Origin: Anaerolineales bacterium
GTDB taxonomy: Bacteria; Chloroflexota; Anaerolineae; Anaerolineales; Villigracilaceae
DNA: 64,000 nucleotides
Assembly (NCBI GenBank): GCA_016744335.1
Contig: JADGEO010000002.1
Coordinates: 62,001-126,000, forward strand
Reading direction: 5' to 3'
The translations under genes were made by a program, and so were the position numbers. The notes below the pieces were generated by a model. The model was not told where the DNA came from and did no database searches. It saw only the letters and a list, made by a program, of their open reading frames with translations. Below are positions 43,150 to 51,626 of this stretch, in pieces (positions within the stretch are counted from its first letter, which is position 1; each line of letters starts with the position of its first letter).

Positions 43150-43222
43150 CAAGTGTGCAAGTTGCAAGTGTGCAAGTTGCAAGTGTGCAAGTTGCAAGTG
43201 TGCAAGTTGCAAGTGTGCAAGT
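43150..43222 (+). repeat. 15-bp tandem repeat, about five copies
   Basis: The unit caagtgtgcaagttg is repeated four full times plus a partial fifth, beginning at the esterase stop codon. ORFs reported through it on both strands are artefacts of a repeat whose length is divisible by three. The remaining bases to 43416 (about 190 bp) show no recognised feature beyond the gatC upstream region. Confidence 0.9.
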
Positions 43223-43416
43223 CCTGAAAGCAACGCTCTGCGTTGCAAAGTTTAGGTTTCATACCTTCACTTTGCATCATCCTTCATTTCCTCTTATAAT
43301 CCGCCTGTTCAAAAGCTAAAGAAAAAAATCTTGGCTTCAAATTCGTTTTTCTCTGTAATTATAAAATCCTTCTCCGTGAAATCGGCGAAACTCCGTATTC
43401 AAAAAAAGAGTCCCCT

Positions 43417-43713
43417 ATGCCATTAAAATTAGAAGAAGTAGACCACATAGCCAAACTCGCTCGTCTCGATTTGAGCGCAGAAGAGAAAGCCCGCTATCGC
43501 GTGCAACTCTCCGATATTCTTGACCACATCGCAAAACTGAACGAACTCGATACCACTGGCATTTCCCCCACCGCTAATGCGTTTCAGGGCACAAGTGCCA
43601 CTCGAGCAGATAAAGTGCATAAATCTCTATCTACCGCCGATTTGCTCAAAAACGCGCCTGATGCAGATAAAAATCAGTTCAAAGTGCCCGCAGTTTTTGG
43701 AGAGAAGAAATAA
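43417..43713 (+). CDS. gatC: Glutamyl-tRNA(Gln)/aspartyl-tRNA(Asn) amidotransferase subunit C
   Basis: A 98-residue protein of normal length. The N-terminal block LEEVDHIAKLARLDLSAEEKARYRVQLSDILDHIAKLNELDT is typical of GatC, which stabilises GatA in the GatCAB complex that converts misacylated Glu-tRNA(Gln) or Asp-tRNA(Asn) to the correct form. Its stop overlaps the gatA start by 1 bp (TAATG). The upstream ribosome site is weak. gatB is not adjacent. Confidence 0.93.
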   Translation: MPLKLEEVDHIAKLARLDLSAEEKARYRVQLSDILDHIAKLNELDTTGISPTANAFQGTSATRADKVHKSLSTADLLKNAPDADKNQFKVPAVFGEKK

Positions 43714-45158
43714 TGAAAATTAAAGATTTATCACTTGCAGGATTAAAAGAATCGCTCTCTTCTGGGGAGATGAAAAGCACGGAACTAACGCGTTTTTATC
43801 TTGATTGCATCGGTGAACGTGAAACAGATGTAAACGCCTTTTTGCATATAGACGAAAAATACGCGTTAGCCAAAGCAAATTCAGCTAACTGCCCCAACTC
43901 ACCGCTGTGCGGCATCCCCATCGCCATCAAAGATGTACTCATGGTAGACGGAATGCCCGCCACCGCAGGCTCAAAAATTCTCGAAGGCTATATGCCACCC
44001 TTCACGGCAACCGCTGTCAAAAAGCTCGAAGACGCGGGCATGGTCATCGTTGGGAAAACGAATACAGACGAATTCGCAATGGGGTCATCTACAGAAAACT
44101 CTGCTTATGGCGTAACACATAACCCCTGGAATTTAGACCGCGTACCTGGCGGCTCATCTGGCGGAAGTGCGGCGGCTGTCGCCGCGGGAATGGTGCCCGT
44201 TGCCCTTGGCAGTGACACAGGCGGGTCTGTGCGCCAGCCCGCATCCTATTGCGGGATTAGCGGAATCAAGCCAACCTATGGTCGTATTTCACGTTATGGA
44301 TTATCAGCCTATGGCTCATCTTTAGATTCTATCGGTGTTTTAGCGCGTTCGGTGGCAGATATTATCCCCGTTTTCAAGACGATGGTGGGCAAAGACCCCC
44401 TTGATGCCACAAGCGTAGAATCCCCCACTACACCGCGCAGGTTGCCAGATGCTGAGTCGCTCAAAGGCACGCGGATTGGTGTTCCCAAAGAGTATTTTGT
44501 CGAAGGCACTCAAGTTGAGGTCGCGGGCGCAGTGCGGGAGGCTATCCAAGAATTCAAAAAAATGGGCGCAGAGATTATCCCCATCAGCTTGCCGCATACA
44601 GAATACGCCATCCCAGCCTATTATATTTTGGCTTCTGCAGAGGCTTCGGCAAATTTGGCACGCTTTGACGGAATCCGATATACGCAAAGAGAGGGCGCAG
44701 ATACCTTGGCAGAGGTTTATAACCAAACCCGCGGCAAACTTTTTGGCGAAGAAGTGAAGCGTAGAATTATGCTCGGCACTTACGCACTTTCGGCGGGGTA
44801 TTATGATGCTTTTTATGGACAGGCGCAGAAAGTGCGCACGCTAATTCGGCGAGATTTTGAAGACGCTTTCACAAAAGTAGATGCCATCGCCACACCTGTT
44901 GCGCCGACTACAGCCTTTAAGATTGGTGCGCATGGTGACGACCCGCTTTCTATGTATCTTGAAGATATTTTTACGCTTCCGGCAAATTTGGCGGGGGTGC
45001 CTGGCTTGGCTCTGCCTGTCGGGTTTGATGATGCCAATATGCCAATTGGGATGCAATTGATGGGCACACGTTTTAGCGAAGAATTGCTCTTTGATATAGG
45101 GAAAATCTACCAGCGAGAGACAAGTTGGCACGAGATGAAGCCAAAGATGGCAAGATAA
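43713..45158 (+). CDS. gatA: Glutamyl-tRNA(Gln)/aspartyl-tRNA(Asn) amidotransferase subunit A
   Basis: A 481-residue amidase-signature protein that releases ammonia from glutamine for tRNA-dependent amidation. The Ser-cisSer-Lys triad is visible: catalytic Lys in [12 protein letters not shown] (near 72), [35 protein letters not shown] with both serines. [28 protein letters not shown] and [19 protein letters not shown] complete the GatA pattern. Translation is coupled to gatC. The third subunit GatB must be encoded elsewhere. Confidence 0.95.
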   Translation: MKIKDLSLAGLKESLSSGEMKSTELTRFYLDCIGERETDVNAFLHIDEKYALAKANSANCPNSPLCGIPIAIKDVLMVDGMPATAGSKILEGYMPPFTATAVKKLEDAGMVIVGKTNTDEFAMGSSTENSAYGVTHNPWNLDRVPGGSSGGSAAAVAAGMVPVALGSDTGGSVRQPASYCGISGIKPTYGRISRYGLSAYGSSLDSIGVLARSVADIIPVFKTMVGKDPLDATSVESPTTPRRLPDAESLKGTRIGVPKEYFVEGTQVEVAGAVREAIQEFKKMGAEIIPISLPHTEYAIPAYYILASAEASANLARFDGIRYTQREGADTLAEVYNQTRGKLFGEEVKRRIMLGTYALSAGYYDAFYGQAQKVRTLIRRDFEDAFTKVDAIATPVAPTTAFKIGAHGDDPLSMYLEDIFTLPANLAGVPGLALPVGFDDANMPIGMQLMGTRFSEELLFDIGKIYQRETSWHEMKPKMAR

Positions 45159-45197
45159 AGCTTTTTGAGTACGGAGAAAATAAGCCCCGAAATTCCC

Positions 45198-46178
45198 TCA
45201 CCGCACCCAACTCAAAAAAACACTCAAAATTCGCAAATTGGCACCAAAATCGGTATCAGTATGATTAGACAATTCAATATCTACAGAGGGGATTCCCTCC
45301 ACCGAAGAAGCCCAATCGGTTAGGTTGCCACTATAATCACATCCTGTATTAACGGGCGGATAAGCATAAGGGCTTTTGTTGGCAATGGACTGCGCCAAAT
45401 CGTCTGAGGGGGCAAAGGGCGGCATGCCGCCCGCAAAAATGCCCAAAGCCGCGCTATGGTAACTAATAAGCGCGTCAAAATTATGCAAAGAAATAAAATT
45501 AATTAAAGCCGTTGTCTCTGGTTCCGATGCAGGACCCACCCCGCCCGTTGTGGCTAAATAATTCCAGCATCCTTCTCTATCCCACTCTTCTTTCCAATGA
45601 TAGGGGAAATTATGGTTCAAATCTACACCGTTTTCGTTCACGCGCCCAGTGCGGTCATGTGCGCGTGCCTCACCATCTGGGTTGAGAGCGCGCAAAATAT
45701 ACAGCGTCACATCAGCAGGTACCAATTCGGGGTGCACGTACAACTCTTCTATCAACTCATCAGCAAGCGCAATGGTATTCCACTCGTAGCCGCCGTGAAT
45801 GCCCGCTACAATCAACCGCTCGCTGGCTCCATGCCCAAATTTATACACTTCTAGCGGTCTGCCCATCACCGAGTAGCCAATGACCATTGGGGGTGGGGCT
45901 TGCAAGGTGCTAGGTACATACTCAAATGCGGTAGGCGTGGTCACTACAATATGTGTGCCGCGCGGGTTCGGTGTCACGGTGGGGAGCAGGTAGGTTGTTG
46001 GGGCTAGGGAGGGCGCAGATACTAAAGTTGGGGAATCTGTTGCTTGCAAGCTATCTTGTTCAGGTTGCGAGCGAGTCGGTATTTTATCCCACAAAAAAAA
46101 TCCCAGCCCTACCAATCCGATGATATTTATCCCCCAAACAATCATCAAAAATTTGGGCATTTTTCTTTTTTTTGCCAT
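45198..46178 (-). CDS. M14-family zinc carboxypeptidase, membrane-anchored
   Basis: A 326-residue protein with an N-terminal membrane helix (about 9-29), a Thr/Pro-rich spacer, and an M14 peptidase domain. The zinc site is suggested by VAGIHGGYEWNT, the substrate-binding segment by GVDLNHNFPYHW, a third ligand by ALISYHSAALGIF, and the catalytic Glu by SVDIELSNHTD. Such bacterial enzymes often trim murein peptides or secreted peptides; the substrate is not known. Its ATG overlaps the cinA stop (TAATG), so the two are coupled. It ends close to gatA, which is convergent, with no clear terminator between. Confidence 0.82.
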   Translation of the reverse strand: MAKKRKMPKFLMIVWGINIIGLVGLGFFLWDKIPTRSQPEQDSLQATDSPTLVSAPSLAPTTYLLPTVTPNPRGTHIVVTTPTAFEYVPSTLQAPPPMVIGYSVMGRPLEVYKFGHGASERLIVAGIHGGYEWNTIALADELIEELYVHPELVPADVTLYILRALNPDGEARAHDRTGRVNENGVDLNHNFPYHWKEEWDREGCWNYLATTGGVGPASEPETTALINFISLHNFDALISYHSAALGIFAGGMPPFAPSDDLAQSIANKSPYAYPPVNTGCDYSGNLTDWASSVEGIPSVDIELSNHTDTDFGANLRILSVFLSWVR

Positions 46179-47359
46179 TAGTCTACTGCCCGCCGCAAGA
46201 TATTGATAGCGATATTTGGTGCCCAGCGCAAGGCATTTTTAGGATGCCCGCCATAGCGCAAGGTGCGTGTTTTTTCGCCATCAGGCGTACGCAAAACCAA
46301 CTCAGCAATTTGCTCATTTTCTCCTGCAAAAAAGGCAATGCCTAATGCCACTTCTGCCCCTTTTTCTGTTTGGATTTGGCGCAAGGCGGGGAGCAGTTCG
46401 TTGGGTTTGAGTTCACGATTTTTACTGTAGACGAAAGAGGGATTGGCGGCTTTCTTGAGCTGGGTAGATAGGTGGTTGTCCAACCCAGACTCTAGTGTGA
46501 CCAACCGCCAGCCACGTTTTTCCACCGCCGCCAGCGTGACATCCGCGAGTTGGGCTTGGTTAGTGCCAAAAACAATTTTTCCTAATCGTGATCGGATTTC
46601 ATTTTCAACTTCGAGAAGCATTGTGCTTACTTCATCTTCTGTTTTCCCCTTTGCCGCGAGCCGAATATCGACCATACCCGCGTGCGCCGATAAGCCCACG
46701 GTGGGATTCTCGAGTGCTTCAAGGTCAGCAATTTTTGTATCGAGCCTGCCTTCGCCAATACCCGCTGTACGCAAAATATGCACCTTGATAATTTCATCTA
46801 GGGCATAGCGTTTTTGAAGGTAAGGAATAACAGAATCATGAAGAACAGTCTCCATCTCGCGAGGCACGCCGGGGAGGGAAATAATTGTGCCTGCCCCCTT
46901 CCCTAACCCTTCCCCCTCAGGGGGAAGCGAACTATATTTAACAATAAAACAAGGCGCAGTGCCTACGGGGTTTTCAAGGGCAATTGCACCTTGCGGCACA
47001 TAAGCCTGCCTTTTTTGATTTTCGGTTGGCTTTCGTCCATAAAGAGAAACTCGTTTTTCTATATCTTTCCAAAGTTCTGGGCGAAACTCGGTTTCTACGC
47101 CAACTGCCAGCGCAATGGCATCACGCGTAGGGTCATCAATGGTGGGTCCTAACCCGCCAGTGGTAATGATGATGTCTGTGCGCTTCATCGCTTCGCGAAT
47201 CGTTTCAGCAATCCGCTCGGCGTTATCACCGATGGTGACAGTGCGATATAAATCTATGCCAAGGTCGCGTAAATTACGCGCAAGATAGCGTGTATTTGTA
47301 TCTACAATTTCGCCAAGTAAAATTTCTGTTCCAATAGTTATTATTTCTGCTGAGGGCAT
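46178..47359 (-). CDS. cinA: CinA-like protein with degenerate C-terminal amidohydrolase domain
   Basis: A 393-residue protein. The N-terminal MoCF/COG1058 domain is intact (AEIITIGTEILLGEIVDTNTRYLA, TTGGLGPTIDDPTRDAIA, ISLPGVPREME). The C-terminal CinA/PncC domain normally contains an ESCTGG-type active site for nicotinamide mononucleotide deamidation; here the aligned segment reads TLESGLDNHL and most of the motif is lost, so that activity is doubtful. About 15 residues (SSLPPEGEGLGKGAG) between CFIVKY and TIISLPGVPRE are absent from usual family members and are encoded by a palindromic insert. The minus strand reads TAGACT-AACCTC-ATG, a leaderless-type start. Confidence 0.85.
   Translation of the reverse strand: MPSAEIITIGTEILLGEIVDTNTRYLARNLRDLGIDLYRTVTIGDNAERIAETIREAMKRTDIIITTGGLGPTIDDPTRDAIALAVGVETEFRPELWKDIEKRVSLYGRKPTENQKRQAYVPQGAIALENPVGTAPCFIVKYSSLPPEGEGLGKGAGTIISLPGVPREMETVLHDSVIPYLQKRYALDEIIKVHILRTAGIGEGRLDTKIADLEALENPTVGLSAHAGMVDIRLAAKGKTEDEVSTMLLEVENEIRSRLGKIVFGTNQAQLADVTLAAVEKRGWRLVTLESGLDNHLSTQLKKAANPSFVYSKNRELKPNELLPALRQIQTEKGAEVALGIAFFAGENEQIAELVLRTPDGEKTRTLRYGGHPKNALRWAPNIAINILRRAVD
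46889..46933 (-). repeat. In-frame palindromic insert in cinA
   Basis: ttccccctcagggggaa forms a hairpin flanked by ccttccctaaccc, resembling the intergenic palindromes at 18941-19012. It adds about 15 residues to CinA in a surface-loop position without breaking the frame. Confidence 0.6.
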
Positions 47360-47397
47360 GAGGTTAGTCTACTGTGTCTAGTAATCGGGTGGTTTGC

Positions 47398-48174
47398 TTA
47401 AAATTTTAGGTGTTTGACAGTTAAGCCGTTATTAATTAATTCGTTGAGTGCATCGATGCCTAAGCGCAAATGTTCTTCAACATATTCTTCGGTCACTTTT
47501 TCATCGCTTTCAGCAGTCTTAATCCCCGCCGACATCATCGGGCGGTCAGAGACAAGAAGTAGCGCACCTGTGGGAATTTCGTTAGAGAAGCCTGTAATGA
47601 AAAGTGTGGCTGTTTCCATATCTATTGCCATTGCTCGAATTGTGGCTAGATAATCTTTAAAATCATCATCATGCTCCCAAACGCGCCGATTGGTGGAGTA
47701 GACCGTGCCTGTCCAATAATCATGATTATGGTTGCGGATAGTGGTTGAAACCGCTTTCTGCAAATTAAAAGCTGGCAAGGCAGGCACTTCGGGCGGATAA
47801 TAATCATTTGATGTCCCTTCTCCTCGAATGGCGGCGATGGGGAGAATAAAATCACCGAGCGCGGTCTTTCTCTTTAATCCGCCACATTTACCAAGAAAGA
47901 GAACCGCTTTCGGCTTGGTAGCGCTAAGCAAGTCTATTACAAGGGCGGCGTTAGGACTGCCAATCCCGAAGTTGATGAGCGTAATTCCATTGGCGGTGAC
48001 ATTGGGCATGGGTTTGTCATCCCCGCGAATAGGCGCGTCATACCAACCTGAGAAAAGATGGAGATAATGTTCAAAATTGGTCAATAAAATATAATCGGCA
48101 AAATCTTCTAAGGCTGTGCCAGTATAACGAGGAAGCCAATCTCGAACGATTTCTTTTTTATTTTTGAGAGTCAT
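47398..48174 (-). CDS. amn: AMP nucleosidase (short, Bacteroidota-type)
   Basis: A 258-residue nucleoside-phosphorylase-fold enzyme. The blocks VRDWLPRYTGTALEDFADYILLTNFE, LINFGIGSPNAALVIDLLSATKPKAVLFLGKCGGL, EGTSNDYYPPEVPALPAFNLQ, YSTNRRVWEHDDDF and AIDMETATLFITGF match, nearly residue for residue, the short AMP nucleosidases that I know from Bacteroidota. The reaction splits AMP into adenine and ribose 5-phosphate. It would oppose the PurA/PurB route encoded 8-9 kb away. It has no clear ribosome site and no close operon partner. Confidence 0.88.
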   Translation of the reverse strand: MTLKNKKEIVRDWLPRYTGTALEDFADYILLTNFEHYLHLFSGWYDAPIRGDDKPMPNVTANGITLINFGIGSPNAALVIDLLSATKPKAVLFLGKCGGLKRKTALGDFILPIAAIRGEGTSNDYYPPEVPALPAFNLQKAVSTTIRNHNHDYWTGTVYSTNRRVWEHDDDFKDYLATIRAMAIDMETATLFITGFSNEIPTGALLLVSDRPMMSAGIKTAESDEKVTEEYVEEHLRLGIDALNELINNGLTVKHLKF

Positions 48175-48189
48175 AATTAGTTAGTTGGG

Positions 48190-48305
48190 TAGTTGGTTGA
48201 TTAGATTGTTTGGTAATAAGGACTTAAGAAGAAAACTTATATATTTGAAGTATGTCTTACTCAAATTCGGCGACTTAAATGTATAAGTTATAGAATTCTC
48301 ATTCC
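48190..48305. repeat. Palindromic element family P2, copy 1
   Basis: The core aacttatatattt ... aaatgtataagtt (48234-48289, 56 bp) is matched in inverted orientation at 62492-62547. Outer flanks (taaggacttaagaag ... ctcattcctaagg) are also shared, in direct orientation. No ORF inside. Confidence 0.65.
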
Positions 48306-48363
48306 TAAGGAGCTCTATATGCAACACATTTCACATTTTCACTCCCCATTTTACCCGAAAAAG

Positions 48364-48398
48364 AAAAATGCCCGACACAATATGTGTCGGGCATTTTT
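48364..48398 (-). terminator. Terminator of the liv operon
   Basis: aaaaatgcccgacaca / tgtgtcgggcattttt with a 3-nt loop, 22 bp past the livF stop on the minus strand. Confidence 0.9.
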
Positions 48399-48420
48399 AT
48401 ATCTAAATTTATTTTGCAAT

Positions 48421-49134
48421 TTAGTCTACGCCAAGATAGGCTTTTTGCACCATCTCATTGTTCTTAAGTTTCTCAGCATCATCGTGGAGGACGATTTGTC
48501 CCGTTTGTAGCACATAGCCACGGTTAGCAATAGAAAGTGCCATCAACGCGTTCTGCTCAACAAGAAGAATAGTGGTGCCTTCTTTATTAATCTCAACAAT
48601 CGCATCAAATACGGCATCAACAAGAACGGGCGCAAGCCCCATAGAAGGCTCATCTAACATCAACAAACGGGGAGCGGACATCATAGCGCGCCCAGTAGCC
48701 AACATCTGTTGCTCGCCACCAGAGAGTGTCCCTGCAACCTGTTTGCGTCTCTCCTTCATACGAGGGAAGAGAGTGAAAACGCGCTCAAGGTCTCTGGCTA
48801 TGCCATCTTTGTCTTCTCGGCTAAAATGGCCCATTTCTAAATTCTCTTGCACGGTTAATTTTGCAAAAACACCACGTCCCTCAGGAACCATCGCCATTCT
48901 TTCGTAAACAAGTTTATGGGCAGGTGTGCCCACGATATCTTTCCCTAAATAAGAGATACTTCCCTCACGCGGGGTCAAGAGACCGCTAATTGTGCGTAAT
49001 GTTGTTGTTTTTCCAGCACCATTAGCACCGATGAGTGTAACGATTTCACCTTCTTCAACGGTGATAGAGATGCCTTTGAGGGCATGGATATTTCCATAAT
49101 AAGTATGGATGTCATTAACTTCTAGCATTGCCAT
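48421..49134 (-). CDS. livF: Branched-chain amino acid ABC transporter ATP-binding protein LivF
   Basis: A 237-residue ATPase. Walker A GANGAGKTT, signature LSGGEQQML, Walker B LLMLDEPSMGLAP and the LivF-specific VYERMAMVPEGRGVFAKLTVQENL are present. It pairs with LivG to power the LivHM channel. Last gene of the leftward livK-H-M-G-F order; its ATG is 1 bp after the livG stop. Normal length. Confidence 0.94.
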   Translation of the reverse strand: MAMLEVNDIHTYYGNIHALKGISITVEEGEIVTLIGANGAGKTTTLRTISGLLTPREGSISYLGKDIVGTPAHKLVYERMAMVPEGRGVFAKLTVQENLEMGHFSREDKDGIARDLERVFTLFPRMKERRKQVAGTLSGGEQQMLATGRAMMSAPRLLMLDEPSMGLAPVLVDAVFDAIVEINKEGTTILLVEQNALMALSIANRGYVLQTGQIVLHDDAEKLKNNEMVQKAYLGVD

Positions 49135-49135
49135 T

Positions 49136-49936
49136 TTATTCTCCCTTCCCCAAATTCAAACCGGATGCGGCACCACTTCCCAAATAGGCTTCGATTACCT
49201 TAGGGTTTGTTTGAATATCATGCGGTGTTCCTTCAGCAATTTTTTGTCCAAAGTCCATCACCCAGATTTCTTCACTAATACCCATAACTACTTTCATATC
49301 GTGCTCAATAAGCAAAACGGTGATTCCTACTTCATCGCGCAATCGGCGAATGAAGTGCATCAACTCGATGGATTCATTCGGGTTCATCCCCGCAGTAGGC
49401 TCATCTAATAAGAGGAGCTTGGGTTTGCTGGCTAAGGCACGCGCAATTTCAAGTCTGCGTTGTGCGCCGTAGGGCAAATTATGTGCAACCTGATCGCCAA
49501 GCCCGCTTAAGCCAACAAAGTTGAGCAAACGAATGGCTTCTTCTAGTGCTTCTTCTTCTTCTTTGATAAAACCTTTGGTTTTGAAGATTGCTTCAAGCCA
49601 ATGGGTTTTAAAGTGTTTGTGTTGCCCCACCAAGATATTTTCAATCGCCGTCATTTTTGAAAAAAGACGGATATTTTGATAGGTTCGAGAAAGCCCTTTT
49701 AGGGTAACTTGATCGGGGCGAAGCCCTTCGATATGATGGTCTCCATCAAAGATAATTTCGCCTTCTGTAGGGGTATAAAATCCTGTGATGCAGTTAAAGA
49801 AGGTTGTCTTCCCTGCACCATTAGGACCAATAACGCTGGAGATGGAATTTTCCTTAACTTCGATTTCAAAGGAATTAACCGCCACGAGACCACCAAAGCG
49901 TTTTATTACATTACGTGTGCTAAGTATTATGCTCAT
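49136..49936 (-). CDS. livG: Branched-chain amino acid ABC transporter ATP-binding protein LivG
   Basis: A 266-residue ATPase with Walker A GPNGAGKTTFFNCITGFY, signature LPYGAQRRLEIARAL, Walker B LLLLDEPTAGMNP and the LivG hallmark LSRTYQNIRLFSKMTAIENILVGQH. ATG follows AGGAGAC. It lies 9 bp after livM. Confidence 0.94.
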   Translation of the reverse strand: MSIILSTRNVIKRFGGLVAVNSFEIEVKENSISSVIGPNGAGKTTFFNCITGFYTPTEGEIIFDGDHHIEGLRPDQVTLKGLSRTYQNIRLFSKMTAIENILVGQHKHFKTHWLEAIFKTKGFIKEEEEALEEAIRLLNFVGLSGLGDQVAHNLPYGAQRRLEIARALASKPKLLLLDEPTAGMNPNESIELMHFIRRLRDEVGITVLLIEHDMKVVMGISEEIWVMDFGQKIAEGTPHDIQTNPKVIEAYLGSGAASGLNLGKGE

Positions 49937-49945
49937 GATTGTCTC

Positions 49946-51616
49946 CTAGTTCTCCGCCAAGCTAAGTTCTTCATCTGTGCTCGACTCTCTTTTTCTTCTT
50001 TCGTCAGGCAAGAAACCTTCTGGTTTATAGAGCATCATAACGATGAGCAAAACACCATAAATCAACATGCGGAATTCTGCAAACTCTCTAAGTAATTCTG
50101 GTAAGCCAACCAAAATTAGCGCACCAGCAAAAACACCAGGGATGCTACCAACGCCGCCTACAATAATTAGGGCTAAAACGTTGATAGAAATAATTAGGTT
50201 GAAACTGTGAGGAAAAATAGATGTTAGCTTTGAGGCAAAAATTGCTCCTGCTAATCCTGAGAAAGCGGCACCTGTAGCAAAAGCCATCAGTTTTGTTGCA
50301 ACCAAATTCATGCCCATGGCTTCAGCAACATCTTCATCTTCGCGCATCGCCATCCATTGCCTACCGAGACGTGAATCTCGCAAACGAGTGGCAATAAAAA
50401 CTGCTAACAACACCCCTCCCAAGACAACATAATAAAGTTGTTCTGGCTGTACCAGCCTTATGCCAAAAAATTCAGGCTTAGGAATTTGCAGAATACCTTG
50501 TGCACCTCCTAAAGTCCCTTTGAAAACATCGGACACAGCGAGAACACGGATGATCTCACCAAATCCAAGCGTCACAATGGCTAAATAGTCGCCTCTCATG
50601 CCCAAGACAGGAACGCCCAAGATTATACCGAAGAGTATAGCCGTGAGAACGGCAACGGGTAATGCTGTCCAAAAAGTGAATCCTATATCCAATCCTAGCG
50701 CACCTTCAGAGGTTAACACGCCCATCACATAAGCCCCAATTGCGAAAAAGGCAACGTATCCCAAATCTAGCAGACCAGCAAAACCGACTACAATGTTAAG
50801 CCCTAAGCCCATTAGGATATATATGCCCACATTGTTGGTAACTTCTGTGAGGTAAGAACCAAGAAGAAGTGGCAAAAAGAGAATAACAACCATCAGGATA
50901 AGAGATCTACCTTTACTCAGTTGTTTTTTCTTTTGGGGCGAAAAACCAGCAAACGTGACTTTTATACCATCACCTTTCTGATCCCACCAAAGTGTAATTC
51001 CTGCTGCGACAAGAAATATAAATAACGCAATAATAGGATTAAGTGTTTCGCCTTCAAAGATGAATTTTGCCACCCCTCTGCCAAATGTATCTCGGATGCG
51101 GATCAAGAGAACTTCTGAGAATGTAGCGATACCTAATACCCACGCAACGCCTGTTACAAGAGGGTGCTGGATTTTTTTGTCTAATAGTCCAACAAAAGAA
51201 GCCAATGCGCTCATAACTGCAAAGAAAAGGAGAAGTATAAAGCTTCCAGCTACAACTCCCTGTCCAAATGTGAGAAATTCTGTCAGTGCAGGAGAAACGT
51301 TTGCTAAAAACTGACGAAGATCGGTATTTGTTTCCAAGAACACGAGAATTATTGAAGGGATGGCTGAAACTGCACCAATAACAAAGCCAACGCCAATAGG
51401 TTTTGCTTTGCTTTCATAATCCATATTCTTTGTGGTGAAATAAGCAACAGCCATAGGGGTTGCGACCAAGAAAACATGTCCCAATGAAAACCACCCAGTA
51501 ATCAGTTCTCTTTCGCCCAACAAGGTGATAAAGCCAATGACATTTAAGCTGAGAATAACAACGCCCGCTATAAGACCTTTGCTAATAATATCTTTAATTG
51601 TTATAGATTTATTCAT
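49946..51616 (-). CDS. livM: Branched-chain amino acid ABC transporter permease LivM with large N-terminal membrane extension
   Basis: A 556-residue permease. The C-terminal 310 residues are an ordinary LivM (NVGIYILMGLGLNIVVGFAGLLDLGYVAFFAIGAY ... GDYLAIVTLGFGEIIRVLA, the EAA-like loop region). The first 240 or so residues form an additional domain with about six helices (LSLNVIGFITLLGERELITGWFSLG ...) ending in a basic linker. That is longer than typical LivM proteins of 300-430 residues. ATG has AGGAGACTTCTT. It lies between livH and livG with gaps of 10 and 9 bp. The extension's role is unknown. Confidence 0.92.
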   Translation of the reverse strand: MNKSITIKDIISKGLIAGVVILSLNVIGFITLLGERELITGWFSLGHVFLVATPMAVAYFTTKNMDYESKAKPIGVGFVIGAVSAIPSIILVFLETNTDLRQFLANVSPALTEFLTFGQGVVAGSFILLLFFAVMSALASFVGLLDKKIQHPLVTGVAWVLGIATFSEVLLIRIRDTFGRGVAKFIFEGETLNPIIALFIFLVAAGITLWWDQKGDGIKVTFAGFSPQKKKQLSKGRSLILMVVILFLPLLLGSYLTEVTNNVGIYILMGLGLNIVVGFAGLLDLGYVAFFAIGAYVMGVLTSEGALGLDIGFTFWTALPVAVLTAILFGIILGVPVLGMRGDYLAIVTLGFGEIIRVLAVSDVFKGTLGGAQGILQIPKPEFFGIRLVQPEQLYYVVLGGVLLAVFIATRLRDSRLGRQWMAMREDEDVAEAMGMNLVATKLMAFATGAAFSGLAGAIFASKLTSIFPHSFNLIISINVLALIIVGGVGSIPGVFAGALILVGLPELLREFAEFRMLIYGVLLIVMMLYKPEGFLPDERRKRESSTDEELSLAEN

Positions 51617-51626
51617 AAGAAGTCTC

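Noticed and set aside
43150-43222. Possible CRISPR array
   Set aside because: Units are contiguous without spacers, only 15 bp, and there are no cas genes. The same holds for the 18-bp array at 13320.
43089-43280. Tandem repeat ORFs (LHTCN repeated on minus, VQVAS on plus)
   Set aside because: Open frames are a by-product of a 15-bp unit; no start signals.
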